Program-made: the position numbers and the translations under genes
In this document: piece by piece, positions 11,466 through 23,034 of the stretch
Layout of the letters: each line of letters starts with the position of its first letter
How positions within the stretch are numbered: the stretch's first letter is position 1
Origin: Aquanectria penicillioides
Taxonomy: Eukaryota > Ascomycota > Sordariomycetes > Hypocreales > Nectriaceae
DNA length: 64,000 nt
Reading direction: 5' to 3'
NCBI GenBank assembly: GCA_003415625.1
Contig: PYIU01000001.1
Location: forward strand, 868,001-932,000
The notes under the pieces: generated by a model
Databases searched by the model: none
Told to the model about the DNA's origin: nothing
The model's input: the letters and a program-made list of their open reading frames with translations, nothing else

Positions 11466-13144
11466 ATGGCCATCCTCGACAGATACCCGCGCCCGTCAGC
11501 GGCGCCTCCTGGCGTCTTTCTGGGCCTCACGAAGAAGCAATGGTCTCTAATTACGGTATGATCACTGCATTATCTGTTTCCGCTGGGGGCCTCGTTCATT
11601 GTGCCGCTGTTGAAACCGATTACTGACTTGGGTGTGATGCAGTTGACCTTTCAAAACTCTGCCCTTATCTTGGTACGCGCAATAGCTGATAACCACCCAG
11701 GGTATCATGACTGCTAACCACCCATGTCGCATGCAGATTATGCATTACTCCCGTGTGATGCCGCCATCTGGCGACCATCGATATTTCACCTCTACCGCGG
11801 TCTTTCTCAATGAGGTCATCAAGCTCGCCGTTTCTCTATCCCTAGCCATTTACGAAACCTCCAAGACCCTTGCCCCCACCACCCCCGCTACCGTCCTCTT
11901 CGAGCAAATCTACAATACCGTTTTTGCAGGCGACGGCTGGAAACTCGCCCTCATTGCCGCCTTCTATACGCTTCAGAATCTCTTGCAGTATGTCGCTGTC
12001 GGTAATCTCGAGGCTGTCCACTTTCAGATTCTCTACCAGCTCAAGGTATGTCCATGACTCATTAGCATTTCATTGTCAGACACGGTGGCGCTCAATGCCT
12101 TTGTGAAGACCCAAATCAGAAACATGACTGACAATCCCACAGATCCTCATCACCGCTCTTTTTAGCGTTACTCTCCTTCGCCGACACCTCGGACCCAGGC
12201 GCTGGGTGGCCCTGATTCTTCTCACTGCTGGCGTTTGCATCGTCTCAATGCCTCAGTCGAGCTCCTCGTCGGGCAACTACCCTCTTCTCCACGACATGAC
12301 GGATCACTTTTTCCCCCGCTCCTTACACGAACTGGGCCATGCTCCAATCGACATGGGCGCTGTTGGGCAACTTGCCAAGCGCTCGGCTACCTACCAGGGC
12401 ATTGACCACGACCTGCCCCCTCCTGATCCATTTATGGATTACTCCGTTGGTCTGACCTCGGTCTTGGTCGCTGCTTCAGTATCTGGCCTGACCGGCGTGT
12501 ACTTTGAGAAGCTCCTCAAGGAGAGCCCCACCCAAGCCAGCGTCTGGATCCGCAATGTGCAACTGAGCTTCTACTCCCTCTTTGCTGCGCTCTTTGGCGG
12601 CGTATTGTGGCAAGACGGAAGCGGAATCAGCGAGCATGGCTTCTTTGAGGGATACAACTGGGTTGTGTGGTCGGCCGTGATCCTACAGGCCGCCGGCGGC
12701 CTGATTGCGAGTGTCGTCATTCGCGACGCCGACAACATCGTCAAGAACTTTGCAACCAGCATCAGCATCGTCGTCAGCTTCGTCGTGAGCGTTTTTGTCT
12801 TTGACTTCCAAGTGACCTTTACTGTAAGACGATGATTTTCACTCTCAATTTCTGTGCGATTTAGACTAACTTTGTTGTAATAGTTCCTGCTGGGGACCTC
12901 TTTTGTCCTCCTCTCAACATTCATCTACAGCAACTCGGAGCGCAACATTCACCGTCCCACACCAATCCAAATCGCCAAGTTTGAGAAACCGACAATCGAG
13001 CGGGTCTTTACTCCGCGTGGAACTTCCGGGGCCCGCATGACCCTCGCACCCTTTGACAACAATGTTGGTGTAACTACCAGCCGACCTAACAGTCCCATGC
13101 TCCCCCGACAGCCCAGTCGGACAAACATTAAGAGAGATGACTGA
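11466..13144 (+). CDS. nucleotide-sugar transporter (SLC35A, UDP-Gal/UDP-GlcNAc type)
   Basis: Golgi/ER membrane antiporter that imports UDP-sugars (probably UDP-galactose or UDP-GlcNAc) for glycosylation; the exact substrate cannot be read from sequence. Five exons: 11466-11555, 11643-11672 (a 30-base exon), 11737-12045, 12143-12823 and 12884-13144, giving 456 residues. Introns are 87, 64, 97 and 60 bp, all phase 0, with GTATGA/GTACGC/GTATGT/GTAAGA donors. Family marks are FQNSALIL followed by HYSRV, VFLNEVIKLAVS, LLQYVAVGNLEAVHFQILYQLK, LTGVYFEKLLK, WIRNVQLSFYS and the last helix pair around IVVSFVVSVFVF. The TM2-TM4 spacing fits ten helices. A 60-residue Ser/Pro-rich cytosolic tail ends in KRDD. 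It lies tail-to-tail with the GDP-mannose pyrophosphorylase-like gene. Confidence 0.93.
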
Positions 13145-13900
13145 TTTACAGCCTACTAAACAAAAACAACAAGAAAATCCCCCCAAAAGAAGAACCAGCC
13201 CATGGATTTTTTTTTGACAATATCCAAGCGGCGTCCAAGTGCAGGGCGGTGAGCCCTGTGGAGACGTCACACCTCACGAACTTGCAACGATGTCATGACA
13301 TGAAACATATTCATTCACATATAAACAGAATATATACCTATAAATCGCTATATCCTAGATGTTATCGGTACATTTTGGACAAGAGAAGAACAAAGGCTCC
13401 CGGGTCTAGACGAGGTACTACCCTGTTGGCAGTGCAGGACAGAACCGCCGTTAGGGCGTGTATAAGATACCACGGAATATATCAGCTCGCCGATTGGCAG
13501 CCTGGTGGGGACATGATAGGAATAGATTCTAACATTTTCTGGCACTTGATTTTATTACTCTAGAGGGAAAAGAATTTAGCGAACAGTGGTCGAATGGAGG
13601 ACATCCAGTTCGACACTGGGTGGGATTCATCGGACGGAAATAGACGTCTATTTTTGCGCTTCAAGCTCGTCTGTTCTTGATGTTCATTGTTGTTCAAGCC
13701 TTCTCCCCTGGGACTGTATGATGTGATGCCAACTCCCTGCCTCTCTCGCACTAATCTATCCCCATTAAGCCTCGAGTCGTCTCAGTGTACTATGCTCCAT
13801 GAGTCTTTCTCTTAAATTTTTTTTTTGGGTACTCCTAACAAGCGAGTCTCATTTTTTGACATGTTGATACTTCGGTATAATGCGGTGTGGAAGCCTCCAT
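13145..13900. other. convergent 3' intergenic region
   Basis: Lies between the 3' ends of the transporter (+) and the GMPPA-type gene (-). It is AT-rich with scattered A and T runs that fit 3' untranslated regions. No supported gene. Confidence 0.5.
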
Positions 13901-15405
13901 TTACATGATGACTTCATTAGCGACATCCTGGAGAAGGTTGTTAGCACGGTCTCGCTTAGATTATAAGTTTAAACGTATAATTTAGGGGTATACATACGCG
14001 CTTCAGCTCCTTGAAGGGCAGGCAGACACAGTTCTGGACGCGGACCTCATCGCCGACGCCACAGTCCTTACCGAGAATGGTGATGCTCTGGACCTTGACG
14101 CCGTTCTTGATGATGCTGGTCGAGTGGCTGCCGACGGGGAGAGGGGTGCCCTCCACACGGGCCCAGGCACCGACGCGGCTCCCCCAGCCGATGATAGAGT
14201 ACAGCACGCAGGCATCGTGCTTGATCTCGCAGTCCTCGAGAACGACACTCTCCTTGACACGGGCGCCGGCGCCGATGGTGACACGGGGTCCAATGCTCAC
14301 GTTGGGGCCCAGCTTGGCGGTGGGGTGGACCTCGGCGGTGGGGTGGATGAAGACGGGGGGAACAAGGTTGGCGCTGGGCTGGGCAAGCTCGTCGCTGCCG
14401 GCCTGGGCGGCCTGCTGGAGGTAGAGGGCGTTGGCGGGGACAGCAGAGCCGGCGGTCTTGATCTGGCGCCAGAAGTCCTTGGTCTCGTAGACGTAGAACT
14501 GCTTGTTGTCGGCCATGTCGCTCAGGATGTCCTGCTCGAGGCGAATGACCTCGTTCCTCTTGCCCTCGTCGTCGTCGTCGATATCGGGCAGCATGTAGCT
14601 GTTCTCGAGGTTGTCCGAGGACGGGTAGGAGACGAGGCGCGGGGGGCGGTCGAGGCGGCGCTTAATGGCGGAGCGGATGGAGGGGAAGATGGCCTCGGTG
14701 GAGAAGAGGTAGACACCGCAGTTGATGAGGTTGCTGATGCGCGACTCGGGCTTCTCGACGTAGTGCAGCACGCGGCGGGTGTGGGCGTCGGACACGATGC
14801 AGCCGAAGTTGGTGGCGGCCTCGTTGCTCACGCGGGTGCCGAGAATGACAGCCTCGGCGTCCTTCTCGATGAAGAGGCGGAGCATCTCGTCGAGGGGAAG
14901 GAGCAGCAGACGTCGGCGTTGAGGACGAAGAGGCGCTCGGGGCGGCCCTTGAGGATGGCATCGCGGAAGTGGTACAGGCCACCGGCGGTGCCCAGGGCCT
15001 CGTACTCGCGGAGGTACTTGATGGTGATGGAAGGGAACTCCTTGGCCGAGTCTTTGATGAAGTCGCGGAAGACGGACTCGTCGTAGTAGCCGATGATGTA
15101 GACCTCCTGGATCTGCTTGTTGGGAACGCGGGCGACGGAGCTCAGGCAGTGCCAGATGATGGGGTGGCCGGCGACCTCGAAGAGGGGCTTGGGGACGTCG
15201 AGGGAGAGGGGGCGGAAGCGGGTGCCTCTGGAGGGACCACCGACCTGAGAGGGGACAAAAAAGGCGGATTAGTAAAGGTGTGGATTGGGAGAGGAGCGAA
15301 TCTTTTGGTGAGTGGGTGGGAGGGAAAGTGAAGCTATACCAGGATAACAGCCTTGGTGGCGCCTTGCTCCTTTGCGCGATGCGCCATGGGAACGTGGAGG
15401 GACAT
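13901..15405 (-). CDS. mannose-1-phosphate guanylyltransferase, alpha type (GMPPA-like), with one apparent frameshift
   Basis: Homologue of the GDP-mannose pyrophosphorylase alpha subunit, which in animals regulates the catalytic beta subunit; cytosolic. Exons: 15405-15340, 15244-13998 and 13927-13901. Introns are 95 bp (15245-15339) and 70 bp (13928-13997). The N-terminal nucleotidyltransferase domain reads KAVILVGGPSRGTRFRPLS, where the inserted PSR is typical of the alpha rather than the beta (true Mpg1) type, then YYDESVFRDF and EALGTAGGLYHFRDAI. The C-terminal half is a left-handed beta-helix (HPTAEVHPTAKLGPNVSIGP). The last exon encodes DVANEVIM. The frame breaks at 14894-14897, where CCSFP must join LDEMLRLF and one C of a C run is missing. 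With it restored the protein is about 446 residues, normal for the family. Probably a sequencing error. Confidence 0.9.
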
Positions 15406-16856
15406 GATTTTGAAGTGGGGAGGAGGAGAGGGGAGGAGGAGAAGGAGGAGGAGGAAGAGATTGAAGCCGTCTGGGCAGGACGATTCCTTTGGGAAGGGGG
15501 AGAAGGGAGGATCAGTCAAGCGAGTTGGCTGCTGAAAGGAGGCGGAAAGCTGCTTGTTTGTTGAGCGGTGATGGACGCTGATAGTGTGGTTGCTGGCCTT
15601 TGGCGCTTTGGCGGGGGGGCAGAGATGCAACGTCGAGGCGGTCACTACGACAGGGGTAGCTTCGCAGCGTGGCCAGATCAGGAGCGGTGATGGGTGGGCG
15701 GGGAGATTATGCGATTAAGCGGGACGGGGGGGAGACGCAAGCGTTTGAAGAAAAAGAGCTGTAAATTCTTTCTGGGGACTGCAGCACAACCAGCACAGCA
15801 CAGCACTTGACCCAATCTGTGCTGAGAGACGAACAGCGGGATTGATGATGTCGCATGCAGCAGCACATGTGCGCAGGAAATGAAGATACTGGAGATGCAG
15901 ATAGGAGCTAGCCCAGCAGCAATTCCAGAAGATGCATTGGTTATTTACTTCTTCTTCTCCTTCTTTTCTCACTGTTTCTCCCGTCGTCGTATCAATTGTG
16001 GCATTTCTCTCAGCAGCCACAATCATCACAACCTGCGTCACACACTGACTGTCGCATCGCAGCACATCACATCATCTGCCTGCCTGCCGCTATCCACCAC
16101 CCCTTTTCGCCCCCCCTCGTGCAGGCAAAGGTGAGACCCTACGTGCCTTATCTCTCGGCGAAGCAGGTCCAAGAGATCCACTGCAGCCTTCACCGGAGGT
16201 GAGGGCGAGGAGCGCTAAAGATGGAAGGCTTCCAGAGGCCCCCGGTACCGAAGTTCGGCGCCGGGACCATCGCTCCCCCCTCAGGACCTGTCCCCAGGAC
16301 ACCATAGGCCCGGAGACTGTCCACCGTGGTCACGGGTCAGCCGCCTAATAATAGCCATGGAGCCGCTCGACGAGCCGCTGGGCCACTGAGACGATTCGTT
16401 ACCGAACTTCCAACTGCGTGGCTTGGGTGAGCCTGGGTCTTCAGCAGCGCTCGTATTCGACATGCAAAGGCAACGACTCCGCGTACACCTGGCAAACACC
16501 CCATGCAGTTGCCTAGTCGTGCAGTGCTGTTGCAGCGTTGCGAACATTCCTTATTCGTACGAGCGCTGGCAACCCTGGGAGTCCTGCCGTCAGCCTCGCT
16601 GGCCGTTGGCTGGAAGCTTGAGGAGTGGCACAGGCTTGGCTCAGCCATGATGACGCCAAAGTACCAACATACACCCTCTGTAAGAGGAAGACTTCTATAC
16701 TTGCAGACATTGACTGACATACGTGCACACACACATACGCACATCTCCTCGCCAAGGCTGCAATTCTGACAATGATAAATAAGTCCAACAACATCTCCCC
16801 CTCTTTTTCGCTCATTATTCATTTATTTCTTCCTCCTTCATCCAACCTCAATCGAT
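15406..16856. other. divergent promoter region, no gene seen
   Basis: Separates the starts of the GMPPA-type gene (-) and the conserved unknown gene (+). It contains CT-rich leader-like stretches on the + strand near 15940-16110 and 16790-16850. No supported coding frame. Confidence 0.45.
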
Positions 16857-17822
16857 ATGTTTAGCTGGGGACGTCCACAGAAACTACCACCACGGGATCC
16901 CACACTCATGACACGCCCCGTGCCATTGGAGCGCGGCTTCTACGTCCAATCTTACGGCCCTGGTGCTGCCCATGACCTCTGGAGGACGGCCAGATCCGTC
17001 AAGGAGCTGGATGCGGAGCTCTACAGTTCCGGCCATGAAGGTGCAATCGAGCTTCCAACGTCGCGCTGCGATTTCATCACCCGCAAGGTCCTGGAGCGGG
17101 TTGGGTCCGAGGCCGAGGTCGACTATCGCAACGAGGGGCACGACTTTGTCCCAGACCTGACCTGGGGTTTTACGATACTCGTCACGGCCTACTCGAAGCC
17201 TGCCCAGGAAAAGCTCGACTCCGCGGTATCGGCGCTGATCGAAGTTGTCCGACGAAGCTTTCTTCGCGGACTGACATCGGCCTACTCAGCATATGGGCGC
17301 GATGCATTCAGACGATTCAAGATCGACGTAATTCGGGACAAGGCATCTCTGGAGAATGCCTCAGTCGACCGTGTCAGGGAGGAGTTTAATGCCTACGTCA
17401 AGTTCCTGCATTTGTGGCCTGGCACCAACGGCCAATGGGAATGGGCAAGCGAAGAGCTCAACAGGCCCAAGGGGCCTTCTCGCCTCAATCAATGCTTGGT
17501 GTTTGACGAATCTATAATCGGGAGGCTTGCCGGCCTGAAGTTTTCCGACAACCTAGACGACGACCGTGGCGACCTCTGCGACATCACCATCACCATTGTC
17601 GACCGGCTCTGGGACTATCCAAGAACGGGAAACTCGGTAAAATGGCACCTGGCGTTACTATACGGGATAGGGCCATTCAACGGAGTGGACCAATGCCCCA
17701 TTGAGAAACTTGCTTTTATATATGACGGGCTTGGGGGTTTGAACTCGATGGAAGAAAGGTATCCAATTGCCCACAACACGCCTCTGGAATGGCCCGCTGC
17801 GAGCATCCGTGGCCGGTTTTGA
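16857..17822 (+). CDS. conserved fungal protein of unknown function, 321 aa
   Basis: Single-exon gene of 321 residues, start MFSWGRPQKLPPRDPTL, preceded by a CT-rich leader and the context TCGATATG. I recognise no characterised domain. It has no signal peptide and no membrane helix. The composition is that of a soluble globular alpha/beta protein with many aromatic residues (LHLWPGTNGQWEW, residues 181-193). Codon use is GC-rich like the housekeeping genes to its left. I believe similar single-copy proteins occur across Pezizomycotina, but that is recollection and I assign no role. Confidence 0.75.
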   Translation: MFSWGRPQKLPPRDPTLMTRPVPLERGFYVQSYGPGAAHDLWRTARSVKELDAELYSSGHEGAIELPTSRCDFITRKVLERVGSEAEVDYRNEGHDFVPDLTWGFTILVTAYSKPAQEKLDSAVSALIEVVRRSFLRGLTSAYSAYGRDAFRRFKIDVIRDKASLENASVDRVREEFNAYVKFLHLWPGTNGQWEWASEELNRPKGPSRLNQCLVFDESIIGRLAGLKFSDNLDDDRGDLCDITITIVDRLWDYPRTGNSVKWHLALLYGIGPFNGVDQCPIEKLAFIYDGLGGLNSMEERYPIAHNTPLEWPAASIRGRF

Positions 17823-18395
17823 GATGAACAGAAAAGTAGAAGCGGCATGTACAAATGCATGGAAATTTAATATCTAATATAATATAAACAAGGACTTCTA
17901 AGAGTGAGCGCGCTCAATGTATTTGGATGTCTGTAAGCGCTTCTTCGTGGTACCCCGTTCCAGCAACATGAGGGGATTGCCAAGCGAACCATGACGTAGA
18001 GAGGAATAAATCTAGCCAACAGGAATTCCTATAAAAAAAACTGGTTCTCACTTGGGAGTGCGATGTCGTTGCGCATCCCACTTAGAAGTACTAGAAACCT
18101 CAGCTAGATCAGTTCGAGGTTGTTGGCTGTTGTCGTGAACTAAAAATAACACGATCAAATACCAGGGTGAACCCAGCTTATTCTTCCTAGCTTTTTTGGG
18201 AGGGGTGAAACGCTGCTCTAGCATATAGCCGAGACTCGTCCCCGTTTGTATACGAGAAATGTCGTTTCACTGATACAGCCTGTGATCAGCTCGCGGCGAC
18301 ATCACCCAGCGCGCCACCTGTTCTCGTAAACTCGACGCAGGCAAGAAAAATAGAGCAGCCTGGAGCGGGCGGGCGCAACGCTCAGCAGGTTCTAA
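17823..18395. other. intergenic, nothing seen
   Basis: About 570 bases between the unknown gene and the LysM gene, with AT-rich 3'-end-like sequence just after 17822. No supported feature. Confidence 0.5.
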
Positions 18396-19599
18396 ATGCA
18401 CCCTTTCTCGGCAATCGTGTTCGCTTGGTTGCTGAGCGCTGCGGTGGCGCAACAGCTGCCGGGTATGCTATACGATTACGACAATATCGATGAATACACA
18501 TCCGAGTGTAGGGAGGCATTGAATAAGATGCTAGAGTGCAGTTCGCTGCTGGGTATTCTTGTGGAGGAAGAGGAGACGCTGTCTGTATCCGATTTGCAAT
18601 CTCTGTGCCCACAGAGATGCTACAGCTCTATTGTCGCATTCAAAGAGGACATCAAGGCTGCCTGCCCAGTAGCAAGCAACTCGTTCGTGGGGATATATGA
18701 TGAATTGTATACGCCCACGGATAACATCGACCTCTTTCTGTAGGCATACAAGAAATCATGCTTGAAGGAAGCGTGAGGAAGCCGTAACTTCGAAGGCTGA
18801 ATGCTTAAAAAAAATAGACGCTGACTTCTTGACACAGAAAGACAGAGCGCTTCTGCTATGACGTTATGCGATCGTGGCCCGAGAAGGACCGGTGGACTCG
18901 AGAGCAGAAATGCTCAGCTTGTGGGTTGAGCGTACTGGAGGTTGACTACAGCCCGCAGTGGAGATATAATGACGCGATGGCTTTGGAATACGCTTCGATG
19001 ACTAGGGGATGCGAGGAACAAGAGGCTGAAGCTCAGGAGCCTACAGGAACTAGTTCAGCTGTCTCCTCGGCCACTACCACAGAGCCATCCAAGTCATCAG
19101 ATGAGATAGAAGCAGTGAACTCGTCTGCGACTCCAGCGTATGCGAGACCGTAATGAAAACAAAACCAACTGAAGTGCTAATACTCCTCGACAGATCTCGA
19201 CCGACAAATGTTGCCGAAGGAGTCAGATCTCGGTGTGGCAAATACCACAGCGTCGCAGCGGGAGACTCTTGTGAGGTCATTGCCCGGAATGCCGGCATCT
19301 CGCAGCATGATTTACGCTTCCTCAACCCAGCCCTACAAAAGGACTGCCGAAACCTGCATGTCGGAGAGAGCTATTGCATCATGGCTATGGGTGACGACAT
19401 CCGTGCTTACCCGGGCTATGCCTCCGCGTTGTCAGACTGGGATGACGACTACGCTCTTCTAAGCCCGACTCCGTTCGAAGCAGAGTCGACATTTCCTGGG
19501 GAGGCTAGGCCGACCACGAGATCTAAGCGGCGACACGACGAGCCCCTTTTCAGGGCAGATGAGGTCGGCATGCGGTGTCCGAATAGACGATGCAGGTGA
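18396..19599 (+). CDS. secreted LysM-domain protein, with in-frame TAG or alternative splice
   Basis: Predicted secreted chitin- or peptidoglycan-binding protein. A signal peptide is clear (MHPFSAIVFAWLLSAAVAQQ). A Cys-rich N-terminal region follows, then a Ser/Thr/Glu linker and one LysM domain near the C terminus (GKYHSVAAGDSCEVIARNAG, then FLNPALQKDC and LHVGESYCIM). Introns: 18773-18837 (GTGAGG...CAG, branch CTGAC) and 19138-19193 (GTATGC...CAG). In exon 1, codon 116 is TAG (18741-18743), and the frame then continues AYKKSCLKEA up to the first intron. A donor overlapping this codon (GTAGGC at 18740) gives a 98-bp intron with the same phase that would remove the stop. So the gene is either damaged or uses the upstream donor. 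LysM proteins of this kind bind chitin at the hyphal surface or act as effectors; which applies here is not visible. Confidence 0.8.
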
Positions 19600-19887
19600 T
19601 TGGTTATGGAGAATGAGATGGAACCGAAAATGATGAATATGCATAGTAAAGTGAAAAATAAATGAATATTGCATATAGCATTCTAACCAAGCATGATACA
19701 TTGAAAAGGAATGAAGAAACAACTGAGTGCATAGTACCGTACCCATGTGCTGTGCTTAGTAAATATATACTCGAAGTAAACATCCCCTGAGCGACTAGTA
19801 TTCACGTTTATGACTGTCTATAAGCCATCAACTGAAGACCCTGTCAATACTACCCCTTTCCAACACATATCCTCCGCCAAGATAGGT

Positions 19888-21304
19888 TTATTTGACCTTG
19901 GCGAAGATATCCGCCAGCCAATCGAGTGACGCCATGGCAAGTTGCTGCTCAGCGCCTAGAGCACAGTGCTCTCCAGCACCAATCTCTGTCTTGAACAGGA
20001 AGTAGGTGGACTTTGAGCCGAGGAGTCGTGCCACCTCCTCGGGCTGTCCCGGTGCCATGTGGTCGTCTTCTCCGGAGCCGACGAAGACTGGGTTCGTGAT
20101 GGTCTTGATCTTGGCCGCGTCGAGGTAGAACTCACCGACGCCCTTGAACCACTCGTAGGGGTTGGTGGTGTTCCAGGCGAACATGCCCTGCTCAATGGCC
20201 CAGCGGAAGTTGATGGGGATGGTGGGAGTGGCAAGGGCGGCCTTGACGTAGTAGTTGAAGGCCGTGGCGTTGCCCGTGTCAAAGAAATTGACCAACTGAG
20301 CCGGGAACTGCTCCTTCATGGCCCTCTGCATGTCGACCATTCCGTCAATGGCGAGAACGGCGGCGAAGCGGTGCTCGCGCGTAGCAGCGAGGGGGGCGAG
20401 GAGGCCACCAAAGGATTCTCCGATGAGAGCGAGACGGTCGACGTCGACATCCTTGCGAGTGTGCAGGTAGTCGACGATGGGGGTGACGACCTCCCACCAC
20501 TCAGGGATGAAGCCGATGTTCTGGTTGCGGCGCACGGTGGGCTGGCCGGGGCCCTCGTACACGACGCAGTTCCATCCTCGTCTAATTATGGCACGGCAAT
20601 AGCTGTGGTACAAGGCCTCCTGAGAGCCATCGTAACCAGTGCCGACGACGACGGTGGGAATACGCTTGCCAGCTGTAGAGCTTTGGCCGGGCAGCTCCGA
20701 AAAGGCAGGGAAGAAGTAGCCGGGCACGGTGAAGTTGGTGGCCTTGAGGCTGAAGCTCGTGGGAGGGCGAGGCAGGTAGCCGACGGCCTTTTCGAAATCC
20801 TTGTGCTGGGCGTCCCAGAGGGTGTAGATCCTGGGGTCGGACCAGTTGCCATGGAGGAAGAAGTCAGCAGCGCGGTAGTAGGACGAGGCGCGGAAGTAGG
20901 CCTCCCTGGCAGAGATGAGGGCGTTCTTCTTCTCAGACGCCACGGCCAAGGCGTGCATCTTGTCTGCGAGGAACTTGAACTCGCTGTACCAGCTCTCAAG
21001 GTCCGAAGCCTCGATTTTGGCCGCGGCGCGCATGATCTCGCTGGTGGCCGCGCCGCCCTCGTTGGCGAGGGACAGGTACTCGTTGAGGATGAAGGCGAAC
21101 TCGCTATCCGAGCTCAACTGGTGCATGGAAGAGGTCTCATTGGAGAGGGTGATGTTTGGCGGGTAGCTTGCACTGGCAACCTGGAGGAGCGTCAAGTGTT
21201 GGTTACAGATACGATTGAATATTGTATGAAACTGGAGTGTCATGGAGAGTACATACAGAGGCCAATGCAACGCCTAAGGACAACGCATGCTTGGAGAAGA
21301 GCAT
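19888..21304 (-). CDS. secreted alpha/beta hydrolase (dihydroxypseudooxynicotine hydrolase-like)
   Basis: Two exons, 21304-21257 and 21180-19888, with a 76-bp intron (GTATGT...CAG); 446 residues. Exon 1 plus the first codons of exon 2 form a signal peptide (MLFSKHALSLGVALAS, then VASAS). A helical N-terminal lid region precedes the hydrolase fold. The oxyanion/turn segment is VVVGTGYDGSQE, the nucleophile elbow GESFGG, the acid lies in GSGEDDHMA and the histidine in GAGEHCALG, so the triad is complete. This arrangement resembles the family of esterase/lyase-type hydrolases that includes 2,6-dihydroxypseudooxynicotine hydrolase and fungal aurovertin- or aurofusarin-type C-C hydrolases. Substrate unknown. 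Several NxT/NxS sequons fit a secreted glycoprotein. Confidence 0.88.
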
Positions 21305-23034
21305 GTTGATGTCTTATGATGATCTGGTACCGATTTTACTGAGCTAGGCAGAGAATGAGGTGGTGTAAGTGACGAAGTCGAGGACTATCTGCGGATAGTG
21401 TTTTGCGGGACAATATTTTCTTGGCAAGATCCGTGGCCCTTTAAATACCACTTCGATGAACAACTCGGCAATTTGACTGAATATCCGAACTCCGCTCAAT
21501 CCGCCCATGCTCGAAAGGAATACCCATTTAAGCCCGATTCGGAGGCTATGCGCCAGCGGCATTTGCCCATCGTCGTCGTTGAATCAGAGAATGACTGCAT
21601 GGCGCTTTTGCTGCTCCTCCATGGATTCGAATCGCTTGCCGAAATGGGTGATGGCGCTGTAGGGCTGCTGACAGCACCCCTGGCACGGCATACGTCAAGC
21701 GAAAAGTCCCTGCAAGCAAAGGCCTGGCCAGACCGTAAGACGTTCTCTTGATGCTGTCGTTTTAGTAGGGCAATCCTTGTCCCCCAGAAGATCCACCAAT
21801 CCCGTCGCCGAGGCCGCTTGTTCCTATTTGAACACTTCCAATACCGCTGCTCGGCCCCTCATGGGGACCATGCTGAGACCCATCGAGAAATCGGATATTC
21901 GGCACCCCAATGTTGTGACTGGGGGTGTGCAATGGTGGCAAGTGCTTATGTAGGAGTGACGGGTCTCCATTAAAACTCCAGAATATGGGCAACAGGGTTG
22001 GAATTGAACGTTTTTTGATCCAAGAGGCGGCCGAAAGAGCCGAGACAACGGAGGAGTCGTGTTGTAGGACACCAAGCTTGAATGAGGTCAAAGGTTGAGT
22101 AATTGAAGACAAAAGAATGAAGTCTCTAAATGTTGTAGTGTCTAGACGACACTTTCGCGATTGCGCTTCACAGGTTGTGGATTGAAACACACGCGCCCAT
22201 ACGCGCCCATTACATGGCATCAGTGCCATTCATTACGCTTAATGATATGGTTTTATCTATTGCTCCTGCATAGTGGGTAGGAGATATACTCTGCGCATAT
22301 TGCAAGTGCGCCCTTGGCTCAATTTGGCCATTTATACGATGGGGGTTCGTCCAATTGTCCAATTGGGAACCTTGCAGGGACCCCAGACTCTTACGGCTAG
22401 GTCAGATGCTGAGAACTACTCCGTAATTTTCTTGCAAAGAGACTGGATATGATTGAAAGATGACCATGATTGGTAATGTAAATGATGAAACAAAGGATCC
22501 AGGTGTATCCTCCCACATCTGTGGTATGCCGACTCCGTAAGGCAATAATGCGCGCTTTCGCGTATCCGTCGAAGCTAGACTCGCTGCCGACAACCCGAGA
22601 AGCATTCCATGGCTTTCCATTTCTCGGAAACTTCGAGACTCGTCATCATATAAAGTCTTCTTCCGGAGACGCCTCTGTCTCATTGCAAGGCTTCCATGCA
22701 CAGCTCCAGTTTGTCACAGGTCGAAACCGCTTCTTCAACAAGGTGTGATTCCAGTCTTCTTTCATGTTATTACGGCCAGGACAGCAACTCGGTATTAAGA
22801 TAAATGAATCTCTCAATTTCATCTCGATTAAGAAACCCCTTGTCATTCCGATTCTATTCGACGGATCATGGTACAGTACCAAGGCGTCCGCGGGCCTGAT
22901 TGGTAGCGTGACGCTCATAGCACGCGCACGATGGGGCTGATTGACCTATATTCGATCAACTGTTGCAATACCTATGCTTCAAACTCCTCTTCAACGCTTT
23001 GGTTGCTGATATTTGCACAAAGAATATGAAGAGG
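21305..23034. other. 1.7-kb intergenic region
   Basis: Promoter side of the hydrolase and 3' side of the gene at 23035-23964. Composition is close to 48% GC with no long open frame carrying a known motif. I see no supported gene. Confidence 0.45.

Noticed and set aside
14124..15086. 320-codon open frame on the + strand
   Set aside because: It is the antisense of the GMPPA-type gene. GC-rich codons give long open antisense frames, and its Gly/Val/Asp-rich composition has no motif.
20059..21309. 416-codon open frame on the + strand
   Set aside because: Antisense of the secreted hydrolase, whose triad, signal peptide and intron are all on the minus strand.
21762..22229. 155-codon minus-strand frame
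   Set aside because: Ordinary-looking composition but no domain, poor start context and no splice-supported extension.
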